Shown here in pieces: positions 52,890 through 64,000 of a stretch of DNA of 64,000 nt. Source of the stretch: Parietichytrium sp. I65-24A (taxonomy: Eukaryota; Sar; Bigyra; Thraustochytrida; Thraustochytriidae); NCBI GenBank assembly GCA_012862575.1, contig BLSF01000002.1, positions 372,001-436,000 on the forward strand. Reading direction: 5' to 3'. The position numbers and the translations under genes are program-made. The first letter of the stretch is position 1; each line of letters starts with the position of its first letter. Under the pieces are notes generated by a model that saw only the letters and a list, made by a program, of their open reading frames with translations, did not search any database and was not told the DNA's origin.

Positions 52890-53870
52890 CGCTCTGACGT
52901 GCCCACGCGCGACTACCTACCCGCTTTTGTGACCTGCGCTTCGCCTTGCTCGGCTCTCTCGCTCTCACTCTCTCCCTTCGCTAGCCACTTTTGGGTTTTG
53001 TGCACTCCTGGCAAAGGGACCTCGGCGACGACCGGTCTGATCTACAGACGAAGGACACACACACACTCACACACTCGAGAAACGGAATACCTTTTGCTCT
53101 GTGAGCTGTTGGTGACGCCACCAGTTTGTTTGCCCTTTTCTGCAGTTCACCATCGCATTGCCCCGGCCAGTGCCTACGGCTCCGTACATGGCAGCTAGCG
53201 CTGGCAAGAAGGATGGGAAGATCTCTCGCTTGCCGGGGTAGCAGCTAGAGACCACCCACCCAGTACTATACTGTCCGTGCGCTGTGCCGAGGCCGCAAAG
53301 AAGATGCCAAATGCGAAGCATGTCCATTGAAACATTTGAATGCAAGCTTTTTGAGGTCACTCGAGGCAAAGGTATGGCGTTGGATGAAAGCCAGGAATGT
53401 GGTGCAAATGGACGGCGAATCTAACGCTCATCGAACACCTCTCGCGCGCACACATCGGAGACTCAAACTGAGCAAATTGACACGGGGCATGGACATGGTC
53501 ATGCATGACTCGTCACCTAAGCCCCTTGCACGATCGCACGCTTGCCTCTCTCTCCATCATTACTGCTGAATCCCTGAACTTGAGCTGCGATCCGAACGCT
53601 GCTAGATCGTTCGGTTCGAACCAAATTAACAATGAAAGGAACATTGGCATTTTTGGAGCACAAGCTCTCCAACAACCAAACTTCTTCCAACGACATCAAC
53701 ATGTGTGAATCACAGAACCAACTAAGTACTCAACTGCAAAATGGAGACACTGCCGCTGCCTCGTACTCCCTGCCAGTTCGAATGAACCAATTGAACCAAT
53801 AGTGTGACTTGGCCGATTCCTCGCATTCTCGCATTCTCGCATTTCTCGCATACTTGCACGTGAGCGCCAG

Positions 53871-53896
53871 CGGCTCCAGCGGCTCCAGCGGCTCCA
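53871..53896. repeat. CGGCTCCAG nonamer, three copies
   Basis: Three adjacent copies seen directly. Translated they give Ser/Gly-Ser runs, but no gene is apparent. Confidence 0.85.
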
Positions 53897-56800
53897 TCTC
53901 CCCGACTCTTACGCGGCGCGTTAGCCGTCTCGTAAGAGCTGCAATGCGCCATGAGAACTTGGACGATGGCCGCTCGCCGCAGTGCACCGCAAAACAGGTG
54001 TTCTGCGATGTGGGTGAGAGACTAGAGGGAGAGTAGGGGTGCATAAGCATCGCCGAACACGAATATGGGACTATTGATATTGGGGTATTTGGATATGCAG
54101 CAATATTGATGACGACTTGAGTTAATCCACGACTCCCACTCCTAGCCGAGTCTGGTGAGACATTATATGTGTGTCACTATCGTTTTGCTATTAGCGGAAT
54201 TGGACAATGTCTGCAAGCGATGCGGAATGCTTTTAGCTTCCTGAGAAGTGACGTCATATGGCCCAACTGCGCCTTGAAGTGGAAAGTTTGCTCGGACAAC
54301 GTTCCAATACTTCCGACGTGGCGCAGTCTCAAACCACTCTCCTTCACTCTCACAATCTCACATTTCCTCATGATACAATGCCGTCATAAATCAACACACC
54401 TCGTGCCAAGTCTTACTTGCGCACACTAACAGTCACCTAACCGTTCTCCGGTTCTTCTTGACTCTTATTCACCGCTTTATCCAATCTTACGATAAACCGG
54501 AATTTGGCGGGAAAGGGAAGAAGAAGTCAAGACTGCTATCGGTAAGGCTCCGGTAACGAGGTGCGACCGTGAAACAATAGTAACTAGTAAGACCGCTCGA
54601 GCTATCTTCTAGCGTGGACCTGGGGAGAAAGGAAGGAGGAAGGAGCAGGGGGGAGCCGAAGACGGCAATTTGCGAAGTTGCTAGTGAAGAAGTGAATAAA
54701 TAACTTAAGACTTGAGAGAAAAGCGGTTAGCCAATGTGTGACCGTGACGCCGTGACATGAGAGGGAGAGCGAATATTTACTCCCGTTCTGCTGATTTTGA
54801 GAACAAAACCAAGTATAGGCTGCGTACAGAAATGATTGAACTCCACTTTCCAAATTCCAATTTTCTGAGGGGCTTTATCCAACTTGTCGAAAGTTGTCCT
54901 CAGGGTACCACCTAACGCCCACTACATACGCCAATGAAGTGACAGCTTACCGGTAAATACGTAGCTAGCCTGAGCACCGGAACTATCTGTATTGGTTCTC
55001 GGTAGGGATCAGTGTCAATGTACTTATGCCTCTCGCGTATTTTATTTCATCACACAGAGCTGTTTCTGAACTTCTCCGGCGATTCCGAGAGAAGTAAAAG
55101 TTTCATTTCAGCTCGTGAGCCTTCCAGGCCGCACGAAATTGTCATCACAACTTGCTCTTCTTCGGCGTCTGGCTCGGAGAGGACAAGTCCTCCACTCCGC
55201 GACCGGGAGGAGGTAGGAGGAACGCCAAAATCTCAGACCGGCGACTATGCGTTTGATGCCGTATACAGTAACTTCAGGTAGTTCGTAGACCATCCTCACG
55301 AGCCCACCTAGGCGTTTGGGTAAGTAGCTGGACTGACCGGGAGGATGAAGAAAAGCTTATGAGGCTTCCTCCTCCTCCTCCTCCCCGCAAATAAAGTACC
55401 TTAGAAGCTCTACTACTCGATCGCGGCCGCCTTTTTTGATCCGCGACAGTTATCATGCGAAGGCACTCCCAGTTCCCAGAGTTCGCAGTCATCAACGTCA
55501 GTCAGGGGTTCAATCAAAAACTCATTCTTTCCTCGCTTTTCCCTCTTTTTCGCGAGTCTCACCAAAGACACCTCCGATTTTTCCCTTCCCAAAGTCCTAA
55601 TAGCCTCCGTATCAACAGGAGATTACCAGACCCTTTTCGCTAACGCAAGTAGGGTAGTGTGGTGTTCGTACGACTAATATGCACTGGAGCTCTTGAGTTC
55701 TCCGTCCAAAATTGTGACCCTTCTTTTTGCGCGATTTTTTGTTGCGAATGGTGCGGTGCATACCAAAACTGTGGAGCGCAGTTTCTTCCTTGGTCATCAG
55801 AAGTCAGATTTCAAAATTCAAGAAAGCATAGTTGGAACCATGGTCTGGGCTCTTCGACTCCTCAAACCTTTTCGGTTCCGTCGGTTCTTCCGTCTAAGGG
55901 CCAACCAAGCACTTGTACATTTTGCCTGACAAGAGAGGAACCCAAAGGCCCCACCTAGCTGGTAATATGCGCACCCGCCTTAGTGTGCGTTCTGTGACAT
56001 TCTCTAAACGGAAGAGGTACTCAGTACTTCGTTCTTCCGATTCTGAATTCTTTTGAACTGAACTTACCGCAGGCCGATACTGAGCACCCAGTTCTGATAG
56101 GTGCTTTTTACCCGTGCCACTCTCATCGAAGAAAAGGGGAAAAATAAGCAGAGAAGAAGGATAGAGAAAGCAGGGAGAAAACCTCCCCGCTTTTGTGCTT
56201 TCGTGGTTTCAACCCTTTGACTTCTTCCGTGTGACCCTATTCAGAACTCAAGGACCTTCCGTAACCGACCGTAGTCTTCAACTCCTCACGTCTCATCACA
56301 GCACATCACAGCTGGGAGGCAAAGTGTCGTTGTTGTAGTAGAAGGGAGGAAAGGGAGGAGGAGCGCGAATAAGACTCACCGCTCTCACAGCTCTTGCAGA
56401 AGGCAGATGGAAATCGGAAAAGAGGGAAGCATTGGTGTGGTGCGCTAGGTGCGCTCTCACATCGGCACAGCGAAATAGAGGCAAGCATAGTGCATCCATG
56501 GCGACCGCCAGTTCTTCCGCAATAATATTTCCTTCCAACAAAATGAGTTGTTTTGTTTTGCACAAGCCTGCTCCGCTTCTTCTTCTTCTCAATCGCTGAA
56601 TCAAGAAATTATTCTTTCCCTCCCACTTACGATTGTTTGAGAATGAGAGTGACTCACAGTCAGTGAGCAAGTGAGCGAGTGAGCGAGTCGTTTCGAGGCC
56701 TTTCCTTCCTTCTTTCTTCCTCCCCTTCTTTCTCCGCCTAGTCCTCCTGCTACACTGACCACCCTTAGTGCGTGGCTCAGCGAGTAAGTAGCTCAATACT

Positions 56801-57854
56801 ACTGAATGATACCAGAAATGTTCGTAGCGCGGAACCGTAGCAATTGGGGTCGACAAGAAGGTTGATAGCAGCAACATCCTTGTAGCGCCTGGTAATCAAA
56901 TTAGGCGTAATCCGTACGATGCTGTTGTTGTGGAGTGCACAGCTGAGAGGGACTAGCCGACTACAATACAGAGAAAGAGAGAGAATTGACATTGACATTG
57001 ACATCGACATTGGGAGTAAAAACGCTTAGTAGGTTGTATGTACATGCTGGGAGGAAATTCTAAATTATTTAGTACTGTTATTTTCTGATTCCGAATTCTG
57101 TTCAGCTATGACATATGCCTCAAATTAGCTCACAGTTGGCGTGAATTTCTCCACAGTTTTTCGTGATACGCCTTTACGAATCGCTCCTCGTCAACCTACC
57201 TTTTTGCGCCGATTCTGCAGTCCCCGAACACGGTCGAAGTAGACGCAACGAGACGCGACGCGCACAGCACAGGTAAGTCAGTCACTCACCCACACCTCGG
57301 ATGACTTCCGGCATCTCATAGTGGGACGAAACACACTCTCCTCCTCTGATCCTCCGAGACGCCCTTTTCCCTGCTGAGGAGCCGCCAGCAGTGGCAGCGC
57401 GCTCCTGTGCACAGTCTGCACTTTTGCTTTGCTTTGTTCCTGCACATGGCCTCTCTCTGCTGCACCCCCCTTGCGCGCGGGCGTGCGGTTTGCGCTCGCT
57501 GCTCTCGGCCCTGAACGAACAAACGAACGCTGCGTTGTTCGCCAGTGCTCCGGAACAGCGAACGCATTCCTCCGCGACCTCCTCCTGGCCTACTGCCTCC
57601 CTAGCACCCTTGCCTAGCCAGACTTTTTTCCCTCTTGTACGAATCGGCTAGTGGCGAGTAGCACCTGCCCGCGGAGTGTAAGAGTCGGTAGGCGAGCTGC
57701 TATGCTGCTGCTCCTGTGTATGTAGGTGGAATGGCAGACACCGAACGGAAAGGGCAAGTAGGGCGTGAAGTAAGGAGGCGGAGACCTGGGACGACGGCGG
57801 ATCTGGCGCGAGAGGTGTCGCTGGCCTGCGGGACGATGGTGCCTGCCTGTGTTT

Positions 57855-57870
57855 CGCGGAACGTTCCGCG
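57855..57870. promoter_or_regulatory. 16-bp perfect palindrome in the histone H3 upstream region
   Basis: CGCGGAACGTTCCGCG is fully self-complementary and lies about 250 bp before the H3 start codon. Its left flank makes TTTCGCGG, close to the E2F-type consensus TTTSSCGC. A role in S-phase control of H3 is inferred. Confidence 0.4.
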
Positions 57871-58097
57871 GAATCAGCGAGGACCGGGAATGGCTTGATT
57901 TCACAATCGATCGTCAGGCTTGCATTTTCCATCAATCCGAGCTGGCATCGATCGGCCTGGCCGGGGCAGACCCCTAACGCGAGGAGCGGAGAGAAGAGTC
58001 CGGAGTGTGTCGGTATAGACTTTGTTTGGGTTTTGAAGCAGCGCTAACGTGGTTGTGTTTGTGAATTAATTTGGATCTTGAATTCGGCAGATTGTGA

Positions 58098-58532
<435 letters not shown>

Positions 58533-58800
58533 GTTCTTGGCAATGCATGTGTCGACAGGTTATATACATACTACATACAACAAACAATGTTTTAGATGGT
58601 TTTGATTGATTGAAATCTGAAAAAGCTCATATTATCTCTGCACATTTTGGTTTGTTGCTCACTTTTATCGCGCTATCAATTGTCGTAAATTATGTCATCT
58701 CGTTCACAGTTTGGGCCTCTCTCACTTTCCCGTGCAAGTCTCGTTAAATCGTTTCGCGCTGAGCTGATTGGCCTGGGCCAGGTTTGCTGCATCTCAAAAG

Positions 58801-59664
58801 TCAGCTCACATTGATCGGCTGCGGCCGCAAGGTCCGCAGAGTAATAGACACTCGTGTCTTTCGGTGTATCTCTGTGCCAATCGTGTCTGGTGATGCGTTG
58901 AGCACGGTCTCGTCCATGGTCTCCACAAATGTCGGAGCTATCTCGTGCAGCGCGTCTGAATAAGCTTTTGATTTGAAGATCACAAGGCTTCTTGGGGGTA
59001 AAAATGCTTTTCCCAGAACGGTCGGCTCGCGGGCGCCAATTTCGCTTGATTCGAGTCGCTCTGTGAATCGGAGCAGAGCAGACGAGCCAAGGGACAAGCA
59101 CGCCACAAGAGGGTGGTAACAGGGACCGTCCGTGTGCCCCATGATGCCTTGACCAGGCGCGTATTCGTTGATTAGCGCGTTGTTTGGCCTCAACTCCGGG
59201 TCAAATATTCCGCTTTCCACCAGAGCATCAGCAAACGCCTCGAGCCATGGAGGCATCGACTCATGCTCCTTCCCGTAACACTGCAATCGCCTTACTTTAA
59301 GCGTCGTCCATTTGGCGGCAGAGCAGTGCAGCTGTTCGTCCATCTCTCTAGCCTCCTCCTCCGTCACAAACTCGGGAATCACGTACACCGCATCAATCTG
59401 GCCTGCACCGACTCGGAACGCCTCCCATCCGCCGGCATCTCGCAGCCTCTTCACTCCGTCAAGCGCCTCAACCCGCCAAGGCGGAAACTGGCTGCGCTCT
59501 TCGCCTCCTTCCTTTGACCCCGTTGCTGCCTCGCTTCCCGTTCTCCTCTCTGTTTCCGGGACGGCCTTTCTCTCCCTTTCTAACGCGCAGTGTCCGCCAT
59601 CAACCGCCGCTCTCGCAGCTTTCGCTTTGCGCCGCTCTTCAGCTAGCAGAGCCGCGAAATCCAT
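58801..59664 (-). CDS. ALKBH6: ALKBH6-like Fe(II)/2-oxoglutarate dioxygenase
   Basis: 287 aa from the ATG at 59664; a GTG 27 codons upstream was rejected. A charged, Ala/Arg-rich N-terminus of about 80 residues precedes the AlkB fold. Iron ligands are H177-T-D179 in G-Q-G-I-M-G-H-T-D-G-P and H240 in A-L-H-E-I-A. The 2-oxoglutarate arginines are R271 and R277 in R-V-S-I-T-L-R. The run I-N-E-Y-A-P-G-Q-G-I-M closely follows human ALKBH6 (V-N-Q-Y-L-P-G-E-G-I-M). AlkB enzymes remove alkyl groups oxidatively; ALKBH6 is among the least understood, with nucleic acid a likely substrate. It lies downstream of the protease gene on the same strand. Confidence 0.9.
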   Translation of the reverse strand: MDFAALLAEERRKAKAARAAVDGGHCALERERKAVPETERRTGSEAATGSKEGGEERSQFPPWRVEALDGVKRLRDAGGWEAFRVGAGQIDAVYVIPEFVTEEEAREMDEQLHCSAAKWTTLKVRRLQCYGKEHESMPPWLEAFADALVESGIFDPELRPNNALINEYAPGQGIMGHTDGPCYHPLVACLSLGSSALLRFTERLESSEIGAREPTVLGKAFLPPRSLVIFKSKAYSDALHEIAPTFVETMDETVLNASPDTIGTEIHRKTRVSITLRTLRPQPINVS

Positions 59665-59790
59665 CGCGCAAAAGCAGTCGAAGTTGCAGTGTTGCAGTTC
59701 TGAAAGGTTGCGTTTCCAACTTCCAACTCGGACGGCGTCAAACACTTTACGACAGAAGGAGTCTCGAGCAAGAGCAAGGTTGGAGGACAG

Positions 59791-59821
<31 letters not shown>

Positions 59822-59937
59822 AAGGGTTAAAAAGAAAAAGAATACTTTTCGAGAAGTGGGTAAAGCTACAAAGATGAGGATGATCGATCATCTTGAGAGT
59901 TGCTGGTCTGTGCGAGAGACTGCGCTGAGGGAGTTGT
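59665..59937. other. short spacer with GA microsatellite
   Basis: Contains a GA run at 59791-59823, about 130 bp upstream of the ALKBH6 ATG, on the 3' side of the protease gene. Confidence 0.7.
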
Positions 59938-61368
59938 TTACATGACTGGGTAGCTGGCGCTGAGCAAGAGGCCGCACTCGCCTCCGCGCACGCTCTTGCC
60001 ACGCTGGATGAGGATGTAGCCGCTGAGGCCGAAGGAAGGTCCCCAGGAGTTCTTCACCTTCCAGTACTTGGTTCCGTTCTCAGTTCCGTATCCGACGACG
60101 AGAACTCCGTGGTCCAACCTGCTGCCGCAGTTGCCGGTGAGCACTCCGCGGCGGTAGAACTGGAAGCTGAGCTGGTCGGCCTCGATGGCGACGGAGACTG
60201 GGCGCTCGGCGACGGCCTCCTCAAGAGACTGCTCGGTGTGGGCAACGTCGACCACAGACTTTGGTGCGCTTCCCTCGACCTTGGAGCAGCGTTGGCAAGA
60301 CTCGTGGCGTCCAGTTCCGCTGATGTATGGGTAGTCGTCCTCAGTGCAGAGTCCTCCAGCTTTCTGGATGAACTTGTCAGCGTTGTCCATGAGACCACCG
60401 TTGCAGCCCATGTCGCCGTGGTCGCAAGAGACGAGCTCCTGCTCACTGAAGCTTACAAGCTTACCAGTCTTCAGAAAGTAGGCGCCTTCGAGACCACCAG
60501 TGGTGGAGAACGCCCAGCAGGATCCGCAGCTTCCTTGGTTCTTGACGTCAGTGACAGCACCCTTCTTGGTCCAGTCAATCTCGTCAGGGATGTCCTTCAC
60601 GAGGTCGAGCTCTTCGACGTCAAGCGAGTAAAAGGTGCGGTTAACGGTTGCGGTGTTCTCGCCGCCACGGAAGCCAAAATGGGTCTTGGCAAACTCGTCG
60701 TGGTCCAGGTGTGCGAACTGGTTGAGGCCGAGGGTAAAGGTACTCTCTCCGCGGTTGTGGAGAGCGACAGACTCGAGGTTCTGGGCAAAGATTCCCATGC
60801 GGTCCATCATCTCGTCGTGGCTTGCAAAAGTGATGCCATGCTCCTTTGCCCAATGGCGGAACATAAAGTCCAGCTCGTTGTAGGTGAGGGACAAGTCGTG
60901 GGTGGCGCCAGCGTACACGCGGAGCTCGTTGCTGTCATCCAAGGTTGGCTTGTTGATCTTGACATTGTGCACGTCAACGCAGCTGAGGAGCGCTCCGTTG
61001 TGGTCATTCACGATGATCTTGAGCGTTCCCTGGAAGCCCTTTGGCACGTGCTCAGGGATGCTGAGCTTGAAGTTGCTCTTGGTCTCCTTGTGCGGAACGA
61101 GGTGGCAGGTGGTCACTTCGCAGAGCTCGAAAGGAGCAGACATAACCTTGACCCCTTCCACATCAAGCTCGACGCGGAAATGGCCCTTGTTGATGTACTT
61201 GTTCGGGACCTGGGTCACCTCTACCTCAACTTCCTCGCCGGCGACGACAAACTCAGGGAGGGAAATATCCTTGATGCCCATGTTGTTGAGCGAGTCAGAG
61301 CATACCTCCACCTGAAATCCTGCGGCCGAGGCCAGGAACGCCGACGCTGCGAACAATGCTACCTTCAT
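59938..61368 (-). CDS. secreted ML-domain/papain-family (C1A) cysteine protease
   Basis: 476 aa from the ATG at 61368. Signal peptide 1-17 (MKVALFAASAFLASAAG). Residues about 18-135 form an ML (MD-2-related lipid-recognition) domain, a two-sheet fold with paired Cys, marked by C-S-D-S-L, the C-E-V-T-T-C-H-L-V pair and a closing V-K-I-N-K-P. An I29-type propeptide follows (about 150-225, with F-A-Q-N-L and G-L-N-Q-F-A-H-L). The mature protease has Q278, catalytic C284 in G-S-C-G-S-C-W-A-F-S, H420 in D-H-G-V-L-V-V-G-Y-G and N440 in K-N-S-W-G. All catalytic residues are present. It probably acts in lysosome-like vacuoles or outside the cell. From memory, ML-papain fusions occur in oomycetes. Codon bias is very strong, suggesting high expression. 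Confidence 0.92.
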   Translation of the reverse strand: MKVALFAASAFLASAAGFQVEVCSDSLNNMGIKDISLPEFVVAGEEVEVEVTQVPNKYINKGHFRVELDVEGVKVMSAPFELCEVTTCHLVPHKETKSNFKLSIPEHVPKGFQGTLKIIVNDHNGALLSCVDVHNVKINKPTLDDSNELRVYAGATHDLSLTYNELDFMFRHWAKEHGITFASHDEMMDRMGIFAQNLESVALHNRGESTFTLGLNQFAHLDHDEFAKTHFGFRGGENTATVNRTFYSLDVEELDLVKDIPDEIDWTKKGAVTDVKNQGSCGSCWAFSTTGGLEGAYFLKTGKLVSFSEQELVSCDHGDMGCNGGLMDNADKFIQKAGGLCTEDDYPYISGTGRHESCQRCSKVEGSAPKSVVDVAHTEQSLEEAVAERPVSVAIEADQLSFQFYRRGVLTGNCGSRLDHGVLVVGYGTENGTKYWKVKNSWGPSFGLSGYILIQRGKSVRGGECGLLLSASYPVM

Positions 61369-64000
61369 CTTGCTTTTCTCGATTCGCCAAGCTCACTACT
61401 CTGCGTAATCGCCAACTCTCTTCCGTTTGGGGTCTGCCTTTGACCACATTGCAATCTCCGGCTCGGCCCCGTGCCCTCCAGCCGTCTTAGCTGCCCATCT
61501 AATCCGTGGTTAGACCTTCTTCACCTTCCCTCACGTTCCTTCTCCGGCCTATGGCGCTCAGTACATTTTATTCTCGAGCACTTAGCAATGAGCTATGAAG
61601 TTGGAGCGCATTCCCCGAGTGGAAAGTGATAAAGATATTTATTTCTTCATTCACCTCCCCGAACCTTCGTACCGCCAGCGGTACTTGTGCTAGGACCGCA
61701 CCCGCTGGGACGCCATCTCCGAGACCATCTCGCTGCACTCTAGCTAGCTTATCCGAACGCAGCACTAACGAGGAGGAGTGCTCAAGAGACAGAAACCAGA
61801 ATTCAGAAATTCAGAAAACGACGACCCCTCTCTCTCTCTCTCTCTCTCTCTCACTCGTCCTCGCTCCTTCTCCCCGATTCCCAGGGGATGGGGAGAGGCT
61901 TTAGGTTGTTACTCTTCGGCGCGAAGATGAGACAAGACGTTCTCGCATGTTCTCCCGGTATCGCGGATGTTGTTGAGAGCTTTGAAAGAAGGACGTCGCG
62001 ACCTGCTTGAACTCTCGAAGGTGTTCACTCACTCACTCACCCAAACGAAGCGACCTCCACACCGTCAGCGAAGCATCAGAGAAAGAGCAAAATTCAGGAA
62101 TGGATTGATTGCATGAGCCACCACGAGAGAGCGAGAGAGAGAGTGCTCGCTGTCGCTACTGTACTGTTCTCCCCAACTGGCCAAAGTGGTCCCAAGATAC
62201 ATTTCAATCAATCAATCAACCTATAATTTAAAAGAATGAGGAAGGAAGAAGGAAGAGCTAGCTCTCGATGCTGCGTCCCCTGAGCTCTTGATGAGAGAGA
62301 CGCAGTGGTTGCGTTTGCGTTTTTGCGTCTGCAAGGAGGAGGAGGCGCGATTGTTTCGCTTCTTCAGTCTTCAAGCTCCAAGCTTCGTTGTTGTTCCTGG
62401 ACGAGCGCGCAAGCACACGCGAGCCGAGCTGGATGAATCCTGAAGCTGTTAGTAGCATGTATCCTTGCACTTGCAGTCTCTCCCGCGGTCTTGATTTTGC
62501 ACGACTTTGTTCAACAGTCGACAATCTTCCGTGCAAAACGCGACAAAGTGACGACTCCAGCAATCCGCCATAATCCGCCTCTCCATCTGCGTCCAACTCC
62601 TCCCTCTCTCTGTCTCTCTGTGTCTCTCTCGAGGCGGTCCAAGGGCTATCTTACTATAACTGAAGCAAAATATCTTTGTATCTTTCCATCTCTCCAAACT
62701 TTGAACACATTTATTTCCACCTCTGTGAACTCTGCACTCTCCAAGTACTTATCTTCTCTCGGAGCGACCATCTTCCTCCACAGCGACAGCGTACTGACTG
62801 TGAGTATTGAGCACTCAGTACTGAGTGCCAGGTGCGTGCAGGTTGTGCAGGTTGCGCCGGTGGGGAAAGCCTCACGCACTCCGGGCTGCGCCCCAATCCG
62901 CAGTAAAAGGTAAACAGCACCAATAGCAGTGCAAATATGTGCAAATGCGAAAAGACGCTGCAGATACTGCAGCTGTTGGAAATGCTTGGAGCACGGCGCG
63001 AGTGTGCCCAGTAAGGGAGGAAGGAAGCCTGAGCAACTTGATGAATTGTTCTGCTCTGAATGTGAAAATGTAAAATGTAATAAAATGTAATGCTGTCAGA
63101 ATTTCAGTAGATTCTCCTCTCACATTACATAGAGTGATGAGTCGGGTGGATTGATTTTTGACTGTAAAAATTGTTTCAGAACATAATCCAGTCAATTTGA
63201 CAGTGAGATGTGTCTATCGATCTATCAACAATCAGCCGGTCAAAATCAATTTCCAAAACAAGATAATCAAAATTCAACAAAAAGGACAAAGAAAAAAAAA
63301 AAAGGTTGTGCTCGTTCCCTCGCTCACATATCAATTTCATCTGAAGTACTCCTATTACTTGCTACAATTTCTCACAAGTTTTCGTACGAGTTGAGGCTAT
63401 GTCCGTTGTATAAGATAGGTTTTTGTCTGTTCAGAACACAACTAAATTTGGAGGATAAGTTAGAGAGAGCGTTGCGATGAGTGAGGAGTGAGGAGTGAGG
63501 AAGGGAAAGAAAATGGAATTGGGAAGAAAGGAAGGAGAGCCTCTCCATGTGTTTCTATCGTTTTCTATACCTCTCTCTATTAAGAAAACGCCAAGGAAAA
63601 GTCTGGGACCGTTAAAATCACTAAAAGATGCACTAGCACTATGCCTTATTTTTGACAGGCGATTCATTAAGACTCAGGGGGGAGTGAGGGCAACGGCCAA
63701 GACAGTGAATCGGCTAAGTATGCTCATAATCAACAACCATAACCAACAACATGCAAAAAAAGTAGTCTGCCATTTACCTCGATGATTAAATCAGGCCTTA
63801 GGACTTGGGGAGCTGCTTCCTTGTTCGTCGGAGAGAAAGAACAAAACGAACACGTGCGGAATCGGAGCCGACAACTCCTATAAGCGAGGTAGAGTTCGCT
63901 AGTGCGTATGTGAAACTCGAAATTGGATGCTCCGACGATCTCCGACGACCTCAAAAGAAGAAAGATAGATCGATAAGGACAACGCAAAACGAGATAAAAA
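61369..64000. other. 2.6-kb terminal spacer
   Basis: Protease promoter, then a CT run (61828-61852), CAGAATTC-type words near 61797, short TCTGAGT/GAGT palindromic words near 62810 and AT-rich sequence toward the edge. Short frames on both strands show no family likeness. A gene whose body lies beyond 64000 cannot be excluded. Confidence 0.55.
61828..61852. repeat. CT microsatellite
   Basis: About twelve CT copies, some 460 bp upstream of the protease ATG. Confidence 0.9.

Noticed and set aside
56765-56800. TGGCTCAGCGAG resembling a tRNA A-box
   Set aside because: There is no B-box at the needed distance and no cloverleaf.
60109-61443. 444-codon open frame on the plus strand
   Set aside because: It is exactly antisense to the ML-papain protease, whose codon bias removes stops from that frame; its translation is Val/Leu/Ala-rich with no fold signature.

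Overview
This window looks like nuclear DNA from a flagellated protist with few introns. It carries a histone H3, a GINS1/PSF1 replication subunit, an axonemal CFAP57 and a RhoGEF. GT-AG introns can be placed in only three genes, and TAA, TAG and TGA are all read as stops. A stramenopile, perhaps thraustochytrid-like, fits the SHAQKYF MYB factor, the ML-papain fusion protease and the very large single-exon PAN/Apple proteins. That placement is an inference and I hold it weakly.

Layout. CFAP57 (+, 5' end outside the window) converges on a 9.3-kb gene (-). That gene encodes a type II membrane protein with ricin-lectin repeats, about fourteen PAN-like modules and a C-terminal ADP-ribosyltransferase domain. 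Across a 2.7-kb spacer holding a 314-bp tandem duplication lies a divergent gene (+, one intron) for a PAN/EGF/RCC1-like type I membrane protein. Next come an SLC30A9-like zinc transporter (+) and a small single-pass protein (-), which are convergent. From 29.5 to 34.8 kb a SHAQKYF MYB factor (+) faces a tandem HVA22/REEP-like membrane protein (-, one intron). From 37.6 to 44.6 kb lie a Mediator Med1-like gene (+), a Golgi-type sulfotransferase (-) and a RhoGAP-like/DH RhoGEF (-). Then follow a small acidic/basic protein (-), GINS1 (+, three exons), alanine aminotransferase (-), histone H3 (+), ALKBH6 (-) and the ML-papain protease (-).

Genes sit singly with their own spacers and there is no operon logic. 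Spacers of 2 to 5 kb at 25.7-29.5, 34.8-37.6, 44.6-47.7, 48.1-50.4, 52.9-58.1 and 61.4-64.0 kb are rich in microsatellites and show no convincing gene. I found no tRNA, rRNA, transposase, reverse transcriptase, viral relic or CRISPR array.

The most unusual content is the 5-23 kb pair of giant cell-surface proteins. The ADP-ribosyltransferase member keeps an R, S, E-x-E active-site pattern behind a lectin/PAN ectodomain, a hydrophobic helical block and a furin-like site. Several start codons were moved to the first in-frame ATG because the longer open frames begin at GTG or TTG.
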